Shown: positions 44,636 to 53,906 of the stretch, one piece after another | Layout: every line of letters starts with the position of its first letter | How positions within the stretch are numbered: position 1 is the first letter of the stretch | Source of the DNA: Persicitalea sp964500445 | GTDB taxonomy: Bacteria; Bacteroidota; Bacteroidia; Cytophagales; Spirosomataceae | NCBI GenBank assembly: GCA_964500445.1 | Contig: CAZCOG010000035.1 | Location: forward strand, 7,714-71,713 | DNA: 64,000 nucleotides | Direction: 5' to 3' | Made by a program: the position numbers and the translations under genes | Notes under the pieces: model-generated | What the model saw: only the letters and a program-made list of their open reading frames with translations | Told to the model about the DNA's origin: nothing | Database searches by the model: none

Positions 44636-44665
44636 AAAAGGCGAACCCACGAAGGTTCGCCTTTT
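44636..44665 (-). terminator. Terminator of tRNA-Met
   Basis: The stem AAAAGGCGAACC pairs with GGTTCGCCTTTT around CACGAA. On the minus strand it follows the tRNA-Met 3' end by about 8 bases and continues into a run of T (complement of 44634-44639). Confidence 0.85.
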
Positions 44666-44675
44666 AACAACTTGG

Positions 44676-44749
44676 TAGCGGGGAGCAGGATCGAACTGCC
44701 GACCTCAGGGTTATGAATCCTGCGCTCTAACCATCTGAGCTACCCCGCC
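44676..44749 (-). tRNA. tRNA-Met (anticodon CAT)
   Basis: A 74-base tRNA with acceptor GGCGGGG/CCCCGCT, ending in a G-T pair at 1-72, and A73. The anticodon stem CAGGA/CCCTG holds TTCATAA, giving CAT. The T-arm carries the normal GTTCGATCC. A CCA follows in the genome here. The G1 pairing and G-rich acceptor fit an elongator methionine tRNA rather than the initiator. Confidence 0.94.
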
Positions 44750-44760
44750 GAATCGAGGTG

Positions 44761-44792
44761 CAAAGCTAAGGTGAAAAAAATAATGCCGCAAA
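44761..44792 (-). promoter_or_regulatory. Promoter of tRNA-Met (TTTG-N20-TAGCTTTG)
   Basis: On the minus strand TTTG (44792-44789) and TAGCTTTG (44768-44761) are 20 bases apart, a full Bacteroidota consensus. The start would be near 44754, giving a leader of about five bases. Confidence 0.82.
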
Positions 44793-44903
44793 CAATTTTG
44801 TTTATTTCGTTTCGGAATCTTACATTACAGAACATCTTTTGGCGCTAACGTCGTGTAATTGACCAGCGACGGAGTTTTCAAAGCAAAAAATTTCTATTGT
44901 AGT

Positions 44904-45308
44904 ATGGAAAAGCATCTGTTTACAACTGAATTCGAGATTCGCTCTTCACCCAAAGTATTGTATCCTTACATAAGTACAGCCGCTGGACTGGAACAATGGT
45001 TCGCCGAAAAGGTGACAATTTTGCCTGACAATCGCTTCGAATTCCAATGGGACGGTGAGAGTCACCCCGCAGAACGTACCTCACATCGGCTCAACCGGTC
45101 GGTGCGTTTCGAGTTTATTGAGAATGGTGATACCGGCGATGATTCCGAGGAAAGAAACTATGTAGAAATGAAACTCGAGGTGAGTGATCTGACACAATCT
45201 ACCTATCTGCGGGTCGTTGATTATTCGCAAAATATGGACGAAGCGGAACTTTCATCCCTCTGGGGGGGCTTGATGGATAGTCTGAAAGAAATAGTAGGTA
45301 GCTCATGA
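44904..45308 (+). CDS. START-like (SRPBCC) domain protein
   Basis: From ATG 44904 the protein is about 134 residues, with TTEFEIRSSPKVLYPYISTA and GLEQWFAEKV typical of the START-like SRPBCC fold that binds hydrophobic ligands. The C-terminal helix WGGLMDSLKEIV closes the pocket. It overlaps the start of the LptF gene by four bases, so it is coupled to lipopolysaccharide export. An in-frame ATG at 44859 is less likely. Function is not known. Confidence 0.82.
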   Translation: MEKHLFTTEFEIRSSPKVLYPYISTAAGLEQWFAEKVTILPDNRFEFQWDGESHPAERTSHRLNRSVRFEFIENGDTGDDSEERNYVEMKLEVSDLTQSTYLRVVDYSQNMDEAELSSLWGGLMDSLKEIVGSS

Positions 45309-46819
45309 AAAAAATCGATAAATTGGTCCTGAAAGCTTTCTGGGGACCTTTTGTCATTACTTTATCGGTAGTAGTTTTTATCTTTCTGATGCGGATCGTC
45401 ATTTTTTACATCGACGAATTCGTGTCTAAAGACGTGGGCCTCTCGGAGTACTCGCGCTTATTCTCCTACTTTGCCATGAGTACGGTGCCCATCGCTTTGC
45501 CGCTGGCGATGCTGCTTTCGTCCCTAATGGCGTTTGGTAATCTGGGAGAATTCTTCGAATTGACGGCTTTGAAAAGTGCCGGAGTATCGGTTGTCCGAAT
45601 TATGATGCCGCTTTTTTTTGTGGCCCTCTTCGTGAGTGTTTTTTCCTTCTTTTATAATGATCGTGTCGTTCCCTGGGCCAACCTGAAAGGATACAGCTTA
45701 TTATATGACATCAAAACAACGAAGGCGACCTTAAACATAAAAGAAGGTATATTCTACAACGACTTACCTGGCTACAGTATTAAGGTAAATAAGAAAGTCC
45801 CCGACTCTAATACCATGCTTGGGATGATTATTTACAAACATGATCTCAATCGTTCTTATGAAAAAGGAAATACGCAGGTAATCCTGGCCGATTCTGGGAG
45901 AATGTACACCATCAATAATAATGGCTACCTGAAAATCGAGCTTTTCAATGGTAACAACTACCAGGAAATGGACAATGCCAATCAGGATCGCTCGATGGCC
46001 TACCTGAGTACTTCAGATGGTAGTGCAAACACGAATACGAGCTTTATGCAAAGCCGTTTTGATAAGTACGAGATGGTGGTGAGCATGGAATCGTTTGGCA
46101 TGAAGCGTACGGACGAAGACATGTTCAAGTACCACCAATTCATGAAGAATATTGATGACCTTAACCAAACCACAGACTCTCTACGGCAAGAGTTCAAGCG
46201 CGCGCAGGAAAATCTGGAGCCAAACAGCCGGCAATATTTCTCCTATAAATTCCAGACTGAAAATAATTATGGTACTAAGCCCACAGCGGGCAAATGGTTA
46301 GATTCGCTGCTCAATGTTGCCGTGACGGACAGTGTTAAAAGCGTTATTCTGGCTAATGCCAAAAGCGCGGCGGCCAGTGTTAAAAGTTTTGCTTCCTCTA
46401 ACGCGGATTATTTGGATAACAAGCGGAAGTCGGGAAATGAGTACGAGCTTGAGAAGCTTCATAAATATACTCAGGCATTTTCCTGTTTCGTCATGTTTCT
46501 GATCGGGGCTCCTTTGGGTGCAATTATCAAGAAAGGCGGCTTCGGTGTTCCGGTGCTGGTATCTATAGTTTTCTTTATTTTATTGTATGTACTAACTATT
46601 CAGGGAGACAAATTCGTGAAAGAAGGACTCCTCGACGTGACGATAGGCGCATGGTTGGCCAATACCGTATTGCTACTGGCGGGCCTTTATTTCGTAGAAA
46701 AGGCCCGAAACGATTCGCGTCTCTTTGAAAAAGATGTCTATCAAATGTATTGGAAGAAATTCCAGAACAAGTTTATAAATCCATACTTCGCTCAGAAACC
46801 CAAACCCGCAATTTCCTAG
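45305..46819 (+). CDS. lptF: LptF/LptG-family LPS export permease
   Basis: A membrane subunit of the Lpt machine that extracts lipopolysaccharide from the inner membrane. Three N-terminal helices (about 14-40, 50-80, 96-120) are followed by a large periplasmic beta-jellyroll (about 125-390, longer than E. coli LptF with a coiled-coil-like insert). Three C-terminal helices (about 395-480) follow. SALMAFG-like MLLSSLMAFG and FNDRVVPWAN-like YNDRVVPWAN are the family signatures. The paired second permease and LptB are not in the window. The assignment to LptF over LptG is tentative. Confidence 0.85.
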   Translation: MKKIDKLVLKAFWGPFVITLSVVVFIFLMRIVIFYIDEFVSKDVGLSEYSRLFSYFAMSTVPIALPLAMLLSSLMAFGNLGEFFELTALKSAGVSVVRIMMPLFFVALFVSVFSFFYNDRVVPWANLKGYSLLYDIKTTKATLNIKEGIFYNDLPGYSIKVNKKVPDSNTMLGMIIYKHDLNRSYEKGNTQVILADSGRMYTINNNGYLKIELFNGNNYQEMDNANQDRSMAYLSTSDGSANTNTSFMQSRFDKYEMVVSMESFGMKRTDEDMFKYHQFMKNIDDLNQTTDSLRQEFKRAQENLEPNSRQYFSYKFQTENNYGTKPTAGKWLDSLLNVAVTDSVKSVILANAKSAAASVKSFASSNADYLDNKRKSGNEYELEKLHKYTQAFSCFVMFLIGAPLGAIIKKGGFGVPVLVSIVFFILLYVLTIQGDKFVKEGLLDVTIGAWLANTVLLLAGLYFVEKARNDSRLFEKDVYQMYWKKFQNKFINPYFAQKPKPAIS

Positions 46820-46898
46820 CTGCGAGATTTCCTAACTGATTGTTTTGAGAACTAATGAAAGCTTTATCTCATTTCTTTTAACTGTCAAATAAAAGAAT

Positions 46899-46906
46899 TA
46901 CTTTTG
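46899..46906 (+). promoter_or_regulatory. -7 promoter element for rpsO
   Basis: TACTTTTG followed by CGGCT, like the phoH element. Start near 46913 with a leader of about 35 bases. No exact -33 TTTG at the proper spacing. Confidence 0.45.
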
Positions 46907-46947
46907 CGGCTGTTTTTATATTTATATTTTAATCTGTCGTTACAATC

Positions 46948-47223
46948 ATGTATTTAACCACGGACAAGAAGAAAGAAATCTTCGAAACCCAGGGATTCAA
47001 CAAATCGGCAACCGATACCGGGTCGCCCGAATCACAAATCTCGCTCTTCACTTATCGCATTAACCACCTGACGGCGCACCTCAAAACGCACAAGAAGGAT
47101 CACGATACGCGCCTGAGCCTACTCAAACTAGTCGGCAAGCGCCGCAGTCTGCTGGACTACCTTTACCGGGAAGACATCGGCCGCTACCGCGCTATCATCG
47201 CTGAGCTAGGCTTGAGAAAGTAA
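46948..47223 (+). CDS. rpsO: 30S ribosomal protein S15
   Basis: A 91-residue S15 protein, near the usual 89. The conserved DTGSPESQISLFTYRI and HKKDHDTRLSLLKLVGKRRSLLDYL segments are intact; the latter contacts 16S rRNA helices 20-22. rpsO next to pnp is the classical bacterial order. A terminator follows ten bases downstream, so read-through or a separate promoter supplies pnp. Confidence 0.97.
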   Translation: MYLTTDKKKEIFETQGFNKSATDTGSPESQISLFTYRINHLTAHLKTHKKDHDTRLSLLKLVGKRRSLLDYLYREDIGRYRAIIAELGLRK

Positions 47224-47232
47224 CGGGAAGAG

Positions 47233-47273
47233 AAAATCGGGGAATCTGGCCAAAGGCAGGTTCCCCGATTTTT
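47233..47273 (+). terminator. Terminator after rpsO
   Basis: The stem AAAATCGGGGAATCTG pairs with CAGGTTCCCCGATTTT with one T-G pair, around an eight-base loop. A T-run follows. It lies ten bases after the rpsO stop. Confidence 0.85.
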
Positions 47274-47309
47274 ATCATTATTTCTCAGCTTATTCCCCAT
47301 TTTCGGGCC

Positions 47310-47387
47310 GTTCGATAATTTATCGAACATTTCCTTACTTAAAGCAGATATAATAAGACTAGCAATGTCTTTGCTAGTCAATATCTG
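47310..47387 (+). promoter_or_regulatory. Two stem-loops in the pnp leader
   Basis: Stem-loop one is GTTCGATA-ATT-TATCGAAC at 47310-47328. Stem-loop two pairs CAGATAT (47345) with ATATCTG (47381), with an inner GACTAGCAA/TTGCTAGTC stem around a five-base loop and a small AATAA bulge. They end 53 bases before the pnp start. E. coli PNPase controls its own mRNA through an RNase III-cut leader hairpin in the same position, so a similar role is inferred. Confidence 0.5.
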
Positions 47388-47440
47388 TTATAGCGGTCAA
47401 TATTCAGCGGTCATTCAACAATCTATTCAAACTTAATTTT

Positions 47441-49570
47441 ATGCAATTTAACGTCGTATCCAAGACGATCACCCTGCCTGACAATCGTACCATCACCATC
47501 GAAACCGGTAAATTGGCGCGGCAGGCCGACGGAGCGGTGGTCGTTCGCATGGGCGACACCATGCTGCTGGCTACTGTTGTGGCCAAAACAGACATCAAAC
47601 CTGGTGTCGATTTTTTACCCCTTTCTGTCGATTATCAAGAGAAATTTGCCTCTGCCGGACGTATTCCTGGTAGTTTTATGCGCCGCGAGGGGCGCCTCTC
47701 GGACCACGAAGTACTTATCTGCAGAATCGTTGACCGTGCTATTCGTCCTCTTTTTCCGGACGACTATCACGCCGATACACAAATTAATATTATGCTGGCT
47801 TCCGCTGACCCGGAAGTACTTCCCGATGCTCTGGCCTGTCTGGCTGCTTCAGCTGCCCTGATCGTTTCTGATATTCCTTATCAGGGACCTGCTTCGGAAG
47901 TTCGCGTTGCCAAAATAGATGGTCAATATATTGTCAATCCTAAAACCTCGGACTTAGCCCGGGCTACCCTAGAACTAATCGTTGGTGCTACTGAAAAGGA
48001 TATCACGATGGTGGAAGGTGAACTGGAGGAAGCTCAGGAAGAAGAAATTATAGAAGCACTTAAAGTAGCTCATGAAGTAATTAAGTCCCAATGTCGGGTT
48101 TTAAAAGAGTTGGAAGCCGCTGTTGGCAAGACTGAAAAGCGCGAATATGAGGGAGATGTGGAAGATGAAGACCTGAAAGCGCGTGTCCGGGCATTTTGCT
48201 ACGATAAGTTGACAGCCTCCATCGCTCAGACATCAAATGATAAGCAGGTGCGCAAGGAAAGAGCCAAAGCAATTCGCGAGGAGTTCATGGCCAGCATTGG
48301 CGAAGAGGAAGAAATTGACGAGACACTAGTAAAAAGGTACTTCCATGATCTGGAATACGAGGCTACTCGCCGGTTGGTATTGGATGAACGTATTCGTATC
48401 GATGGCCGGAAACTGGACGAAATCCGACCGATTGCTTGTGAAGTAGACTATCTGCCAGGTGCGCACGGATCTGCTTTGTTCACCCGCGGTGAAACCCAAT
48501 CGCTTACCACGGTAACACTGGGTACTAAACTGGATGAACAAATTGTAGATACGGCCATGTACTATGGATACAGCAAATTTATGCTGCACTACAACTTTCC
48601 TGGCTATTCGACGGGTGAGGTGAAACCTAACCGGGGACCCGGACGCCGCGAAGTGGGCCACGGTAACCTCGCCTTGCGGGCATTGAAGAAAGTGCTGCCA
48701 CAAGGTGAGGACAACCCTTATACAATTCGTATCGTTTCAGATATTCTGGAATCTAATGGTTCGTCGTCGATGGCGACGGTATGTGCAGGTTCATTGGCAT
48801 TAATGGATTCTGGCTTGCCAATTAAGGCTCCCGTGTCAGGTGTAGCGATGGGTTTGATTACTGATCCTGAAACCGGGAAGTATGCGGTGTTGTCCGATAT
48901 TCTTGGTGACGAAGATCACCTCGGTGACATGGACTTTAAGGTTACTGGCACTGCCAAAGGTATTACGGCCTGCCAAATGGATATTAAAGTAGATGGTCTT
49001 TCTTATGAAGTGCTAACTGAGGCACTCATGCAGGCCAAGCAGGGACGTTTGCACATTCTGAACGAAATGAGTAAAGCCTTGTCTGCCCCACGTGAAGACC
49101 TGAAACCACACACTCCACGTGCAACCGTTATCAAGATTGAGCGCGAAATGATTGGCGCTGTTATCGGACCAGGTGGTAAAGTAGTTCAAGACATCCAAAA
49201 GGAATCTGGTGCTACGGTTAATATTGAGGAAAAAGACAATGCAGGCTTTGTCAGCGTGTTCTCGGCTAACAAAGAAGCGATGGATAAAGCCCTCGCCCGT
49301 ATCAAAGCGATCGTTATGGTTCCCGAAGTAGGTGAGGTGTATACGGGTAAAGTCAAAACGATTATGCCTTTTGGCGCTTTCGTGGAATTCGTTCCTGGGA
49401 AGGATGGATTATTGCACATTTCCGAGATTAAGTGGGAACGGTTGGAAAATATGGAGGGTGTTCTACAGGTAGGTGAAGAAGTGCAGGTGAAGCTCGTGGA
49501 TGTAGATAAGAAGACCGGAAAGTATCGTTTGTCCCGGAAAGTCCTGCTGCCTAAACCGGAAAATAAATAA
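47441..49570 (+). CDS. pnp: Polyribonucleotide nucleotidyltransferase (PNPase)
   Basis: PNPase is the phosphorolytic 3'-5' exoribonuclease of the degradosome. The 709 residues carry two RNase PH domains (about 1-220 and 310-545), a helical linker, a KH domain (about 555-615, with GAVIGPGGKVVQDIQ) and an S1 domain (about 620-700, with GEVYTGKV and VPGKDGLLHISEI). The catalytic second-domain residues in FKVTGT... DMKV-like DMDFKVTGTAKG and MDIKVDG are intact. The upstream leader has two hairpins. Confidence 0.96.
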   Translation: MQFNVVSKTITLPDNRTITIETGKLARQADGAVVVRMGDTMLLATVVAKTDIKPGVDFLPLSVDYQEKFASAGRIPGSFMRREGRLSDHEVLICRIVDRAIRPLFPDDYHADTQINIMLASADPEVLPDALACLAASAALIVSDIPYQGPASEVRVAKIDGQYIVNPKTSDLARATLELIVGATEKDITMVEGELEEAQEEEIIEALKVAHEVIKSQCRVLKELEAAVGKTEKREYEGDVEDEDLKARVRAFCYDKLTASIAQTSNDKQVRKERAKAIREEFMASIGEEEEIDETLVKRYFHDLEYEATRRLVLDERIRIDGRKLDEIRPIACEVDYLPGAHGSALFTRGETQSLTTVTLGTKLDEQIVDTAMYYGYSKFMLHYNFPGYSTGEVKPNRGPGRREVGHGNLALRALKKVLPQGEDNPYTIRIVSDILESNGSSSMATVCAGSLALMDSGLPIKAPVSGVAMGLITDPETGKYAVLSDILGDEDHLGDMDFKVTGTAKGITACQMDIKVDGLSYEVLTEALMQAKQGRLHILNEMSKALSAPREDLKPHTPRATVIKIEREMIGAVIGPGGKVVQDIQKESGATVNIEEKDNAGFVSVFSANKEAMDKALARIKAIVMVPEVGEVYTGKVKTIMPFGAFVEFVPGKDGLLHISEIKWERLENMEGVLQVGEEVQVKLVDVDKKTGKYRLSRKVLLPKPENK

Positions 49571-49650
49571 TTTTAATATATTATTTTTCCAATCTGAAAT
49601 GATTTGGTGAAGTAATGCGTTATATACATCAAGACACTAAAAAGAAATAA

Positions 49651-50514
49651 ATGAGACAGCTAAAAATCAGCAAACAGATTACCAACCGGGAAAGCCAATC
49701 CCTTGACAAGTACCTACAGGAGATTGGTAAGGTGGATTTGTTAACCCCTGACGAGGAGGTAACGCTTGCCCAGAAAATACGGGAAGGTGACCAATTAGCG
49801 CTTGAGCGTTTGACCAAGGCAAACCTCCGGTTTGTTGTGTCGGTGGCCAAGCAATACCAGAATCAGGGGTTGTCGCTGGGGGATTTGATTAATGAGGGGA
49901 ATTTGGGATTGATAAAAGCTGCTCAGCGTTTTGATGAAACTCGTGGTTTTAAATTTATCTCTTATGCCGTATGGTGGATCCGCCAATCTATTTTGCAGGC
50001 TCTGGCCGAGCAATCACGGATTGTGCGACTTCCGCTAAATCGGGTAGGTTCACTGAATAAAATATCCAAAACCTTTTCTGAGCTGGAACAACGCTTCGAA
50101 CGTGAGCCTTCACCCGAAGAACTGGCCGAAGTACTGGAGATTTCTTCCTCCGAGGTAGTGGATACTATGAAAATCTCGGGTCGCCATGTTTCAATGGATG
50201 CACCCTTTGTACAAGGTGAAGAGAACAGTCTTCTGGATGTACTCGAAAATGATCTGGAAGATAAACCTGATTCTGGCCTTGTCAACGAATCGTTGCGTAA
50301 GGAAGTACAGCGGGCTCTTTGCACGCTTACCCAGCGTGAGGCGGATGTAATTGCTCTGTACTTTGGCTTAAACGGCGAACACGCGATGACACTGGAAGAA
50401 ATCGGAGAGAAGTTTAATCTTACCCGTGAGCGTGTGCGCCAGATAAAAGAAAAAGCAATTCGTCGTCTGCGTCACGTTTCTCGTAGTAAAGCTTTGAAAA
50501 CATATTTGGGTTAA
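49651..50514 (+). CDS. rpoD: Primary RNA polymerase sigma factor (RpoD/SigA group)
   Basis: At 287 residues this is the short Bacteroidota primary sigma factor that lacks the long region 1.1. Regions 1.2 (DKYLQEIGKVDLLTPDEE), 2 (LTKANLRFVVSVAKQY, GLIKAAQRFD, YAVWWIRQ), 3 and 4 (TLEEIGEKFNLTRERVRQI) are in order. It recognises the TTTG/TAnnTTTG promoters that recur in this window. It follows pnp by 80 bases without a terminator and is closed by one 77 bases downstream. Confidence 0.95.
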   Translation: MRQLKISKQITNRESQSLDKYLQEIGKVDLLTPDEEVTLAQKIREGDQLALERLTKANLRFVVSVAKQYQNQGLSLGDLINEGNLGLIKAAQRFDETRGFKFISYAVWWIRQSILQALAEQSRIVRLPLNRVGSLNKISKTFSELEQRFEREPSPEELAEVLEISSSEVVDTMKISGRHVSMDAPFVQGEENSLLDVLENDLEDKPDSGLVNESLRKEVQRALCTLTQREADVIALYFGLNGEHAMTLEEIGEKFNLTRERVRQIKEKAIRRLRHVSRSKALKTYLG

Positions 50515-50591
50515 TAAAGTTTGGCTTGGCGTTAAGCAACCAAAGCTTTTCTCTACTCTGACCCGTTAGAAAGATGGAACAATAGTTCTAC

Positions 50592-50621
50592 AAAAAAGCC
50601 TCTCGTATGAGAGGCTTTTTT
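50592..50621 (+). terminator. Terminator after the sigma factor gene
   Basis: A 13-bp stem (AAAAAAGCCTCTC with its complement) with a GTAT loop; T-run on the right arm. Confidence 0.88.
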
Positions 50622-50712
50622 ATTTAAATAGGAGTAGAAGGGAGATAATCAAATTATGTATAAATCCGCACAAAATTACTAACCATTAAAGCGTCTCCGA
50701 TTCAAAACTACT

Positions 50713-52449
50713 ATGGCAGTATTGCAACCCCTGATTGATTTGGCTCAACTTTGCCATCTGCATGGCGTGACCAGCGCCGTTATTTCTCCCGGTTCTCGCT
50801 CAGCCGCACTAACGTTGGCATTTGCCCGAAACCCAGCTATTGAATGTCGTGTAGTAATGGATGAGCGGGCTGCTGCATTCATAGCACTCGGAATGGCGCA
50901 ACAGCAAAAAAAGCCCGTAGCATTGATTTGTACTTCGGGTTCGGCAGCATATAACTTTGCCCCAGCGGTGGCGGAAGCCTTTTTTCAGCAGATACCATTG
51001 CTGGTATTTACAGCGGATCGACCGAAAGAGTGGATTCATCAAAATGATGGGCAGACCATTTATCAGAGTGAAATTTATGGGCGACACGTTAAGGGGTTTT
51101 GGGAGTTGCCAGCCGACTATTCACACCCTGACGCGATTTGGTTTATAAATCGTAGTGTTAATGAAGCATTACTATTAGCTCAGGAATTCCCTTTTGGACC
51201 TGTTCATATTAATGTTCCAATTAGAGAGCCCTTTTATCCAAAAGCAGATGAAGATTTTTTGCCAGCAAAAGATATACGAATTATTAAACGTGTCAAAACT
51301 CAAAAAGTTGTTGACGAGGAAATATGGCAAAAAATAGAGAGAGAGTGGAAGGAAAGTAACAAGATTTTAATAGCGGTCGGACAAATTGAACGCAATGACT
51401 ATTTAAATCAATTATTGATGTTGTTTTCTGAAAAATTGCACATTCCAGTATTGGGGGATGCAATAAGTAATCTTAATAGAAAGGAATTGTTTATCAGTAA
51501 ACATGATCTATTTCTAAATGAGGATGTCATTGACAATTTGTGCCCGGATTTATTGATTACTCTGGGAAAATCATTTATTTCCAAAAATTTTAAAAATTAC
51601 ATACGTAAAAGCAGGCCAAAAAAACACTGGCATATTGCCGAAGACGTTCACGTTGTTGATACTTTTCAAACGCTTACCCAGCAGATAAATATTTCTCCCG
51701 AAAGTTTTTTAGTAAGGCTGTATGAAGTGATAAATGGGGGAGCATTAGACGAATATTCAAAGATAGAGGAGAGAAAAAGCTTTCAAATCGATTGGGTACG
51801 GGAAGAGCGGGATAAAAAGCAGTTTTTAAAAGATTATTTGGCTGAGTTAACGACGTTAGATGATATTACAGCCATAAATTTCGTATTAAGCAACTTGCCA
51901 AAAGATACACAATTACATCTGGCAAATAGTATGACAGTGCGCTATGTGAATATTTTAGGGATTGATCAAGAGTCAGTTGAGGTTTTTTGTAATCGTGGGA
52001 CGAGTGGTATCGACGGATGCGTAAGCACGGCTATCGGGGCTGCGCTTAACACTGACCGCCATGTATTTCTTATCGTAGGAGATGTAGCGTTCTTTTATGA
52101 CAGAAATGGCTTGCTTGTAGAGAATCTGCCTCAGAATCTTAAGATAATATTGATTAATAATAGAGGGGGAGTGATTTTTCGGATGATCGACGGACCAGCT
52201 TCCCAACCAGAATTGCAACAATACTTTGAAACGAGACACGAATTTAATGCTCGACGAACTGCTGAAGATTCGAATATACGTTATTTTCTAGTACAACATA
52301 CGCCAGACAACAATTTAAATGGATTAAGCGAAACTTGGAAGGATTTTGTTGATAGTAAAAGTACATCGATAATTGAAATACAAACGAACCCAGAATTAAA
52401 TGAAAGAACCTTTCGGGATTTTAAGAAGTTTGTGCGGAGCAGAAAATAA
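50713..52449 (+). CDS. menD: 2-succinyl-5-enolpyruvyl-6-hydroxy-3-cyclohexene-1-carboxylate synthase MenD
   Basis: MenD joins isochorismate and 2-oxoglutarate with ThDP in menaquinone synthesis. The N-terminal PYR domain shows SPGSRSAALTLAF and VMDERAAAFIALG (catalytic Glu). The C-terminal PP domain has NRGTSGIDGCVSTAIGAA and LIVGDVAFFYDRNGL. Length 578 is normal and all motifs are intact. The first 450 bases are visibly richer in G+C than the rest, a change that falls inside the gene. No other men gene is adjacent. Confidence 0.95.
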   Translation: MAVLQPLIDLAQLCHLHGVTSAVISPGSRSAALTLAFARNPAIECRVVMDERAAAFIALGMAQQQKKPVALICTSGSAAYNFAPAVAEAFFQQIPLLVFTADRPKEWIHQNDGQTIYQSEIYGRHVKGFWELPADYSHPDAIWFINRSVNEALLLAQEFPFGPVHINVPIREPFYPKADEDFLPAKDIRIIKRVKTQKVVDEEIWQKIEREWKESNKILIAVGQIERNDYLNQLLMLFSEKLHIPVLGDAISNLNRKELFISKHDLFLNEDVIDNLCPDLLITLGKSFISKNFKNYIRKSRPKKHWHIAEDVHVVDTFQTLTQQINISPESFLVRLYEVINGGALDEYSKIEERKSFQIDWVREERDKKQFLKDYLAELTTLDDITAINFVLSNLPKDTQLHLANSMTVRYVNILGIDQESVEVFCNRGTSGIDGCVSTAIGAALNTDRHVFLIVGDVAFFYDRNGLLVENLPQNLKIILINNRGGVIFRMIDGPASQPELQQYFETRHEFNARRTAEDSNIRYFLVQHTPDNNLNGLSETWKDFVDSKSTSIIEIQTNPELNERTFRDFKKFVRSRK

Positions 52450-53472
52450 TTATTGACACTTATTTTGAAATTCAGCTTGGGCTAAGCTATCATTTAATAC
52501 TATTCCAGTTTTCCAGATAGCACATGCCCTATTTTTATTTCCGGAATTAAAATAAGCTTCTCCTGCATAGCCATGCAATAATTCAACAGGTTGCGCCAAT
52601 GCCAATGCCCTATCAAAAATTTCGATTGATTTATTCGTATTATTTTTTTTGAGGTAATACAAACCGAGGTTTCGAAGTGCATAGCCATTTCCCGCTTGGT
52701 TTTGTAAGGATCGATTTATTAGTTCAGCCGCTTCTTCCAGATTCCCGGTATTTAACAATACAAACCCCTTATTATTTAGAGCAAGTGGATCAACGGGATT
52801 AATTGAAAGCGCACGATCAAGGTATTCGCGTGATTCATGCCATTGTTTATTTCGGGATGCAAGCAATCCAAGATTATTCAGGGCTTCGGGTTGCTTTGGG
52901 TTAATGTCCAGAGCTGCCGTAAAATCATTTTTAGCAGCGTTGTACTGTTTTTGATTAAAATAAATAGCGCCGCGGTTTACAAGGGCCTCAGTATTTTGGG
53001 GTTCAAGTTGCAGGGCGTGATCAAAATCTGCGAGGGCAGCTGACATGTCATTTTTTCCAACCAGAATATTTCCTTGAATCAGGTAGTATTTGGATGAATC
53101 AGCATAGAATTTTCGAATTGCCGTCATATCATTCATGGCTTCATCCCATTGACCGAGTCTGGCTTCAACCTCTGCGCGCGCCAGATAAGCCGGGTACAAT
53201 TGTTCATCTGCGTTGATAGCCAGTGTAAATGATTGCAATGCCTCGGCAGGTTTACCCAATTCCAGAAGGACTAGACCTTTATTTAGATAAGCATCCGGGA
53301 AATCAGGATTTTTACTTAAAGCTTCATTATAGTAGTGCAAAGCCTGGTCATAGTTTTTTTGCGTGAACTGGACATTGCCTTTCAAAAAAAAATTTGATGC
53401 GTCTTCTTTTTCAACTGATTGACAGCTTGCCAGGAACAAGAAAAGTGTGATGGTTTGAAGGGAGTTTTTCAT
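52450..53472 (-). CDS. TPR lipoprotein
   Basis: From ATG 53472 the reading MKNSLQTITLFLFLASC gives a lipoprotein signal with Cys17. The remaining 320 residues are nine or so tetratricopeptide repeats, for example AYLNKGLVLLELGKPAEAL and ALVNRGAIYFNQKQY. Earlier in-frame starts up to 53538 lie before the signal and are less likely. It would sit on the periplasmic face of the outer membrane, with an unknown partner. It converges with menD with no gap. Confidence 0.82.
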   Translation of the reverse strand: MKNSLQTITLFLFLASCQSVEKEDASNFFLKGNVQFTQKNYDQALHYYNEALSKNPDFPDAYLNKGLVLLELGKPAEALQSFTLAINADEQLYPAYLARAEVEARLGQWDEAMNDMTAIRKFYADSSKYYLIQGNILVGKNDMSAALADFDHALQLEPQNTEALVNRGAIYFNQKQYNAAKNDFTAALDINPKQPEALNNLGLLASRNKQWHESREYLDRALSINPVDPLALNNKGFVLLNTGNLEEAAELINRSLQNQAGNGYALRNLGLYYLKKNNTNKSIEIFDRALALAQPVELLHGYAGEAYFNSGNKNRACAIWKTGIVLNDSLAQAEFQNKCQ

Positions 53473-53536
53473 TATAAAATGCATATTCGAAAGAAGAAAT
53501 AAATCAACAATTTTCAATAACAAAACATGTTGTATC

Positions 53537-53791
53537 ATGCGATACCTAAAAGATATTCCTCATAATCAATACAAAATAGGGCTTTATCAATGGAACGGGA
53601 AGTACATTATAAAGTTTGAAGCGGGCGGTCATTACGAACAAATTTACAAAATCGACGAGACAGATTTTGAATCGGTGGCAGAGGTTGAGTCTATTCTGGA
53701 TGAGAAATTCGTAATAACTATTTCGAAACGTTTTCAGGAGATGCACGCCGATACCCAGGAAAGTATGAAACGTCATGATCTGATATTTTGA
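53537..53791 (+). CDS. Small conserved Bacteroidota protein of unknown function
   Basis: An 84-residue, hydrophilic protein: MRYLKDIPHNQYKIGLYQ, then YIIKFEAGGHYEQIYKID and a helical tail ending MHADTQESMKRHDLIF. No signal, helix bundle or known motif is visible. Similar small proteins of this pattern occur in related genomes as far as I recall, which supports it being real. It is divergent from the TPR lipoprotein gene with 64 bases between. Confidence 0.65.
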   Translation: MRYLKDIPHNQYKIGLYQWNGKYIIKFEAGGHYEQIYKIDETDFESVAEVESILDEKFVITISKRFQEMHADTQESMKRHDLIF

Positions 53792-53906
53792 GTCAGGTAT
53801 AATTTTAATAGAGTGTTCGTGCTTAATGATAGAACGTGCAGAATACGTAAAGCCGTCCTTTGCCGTTAATTACGGTAAGTATTCGCTTTCGTCCCGATGG
53901 GCCAAG

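Noticed and set aside
48326..48703. 125-residue antisense open frame within pnp
   Set aside because: It mirrors a conserved RNase PH region of pnp and has atypical composition for this genome.
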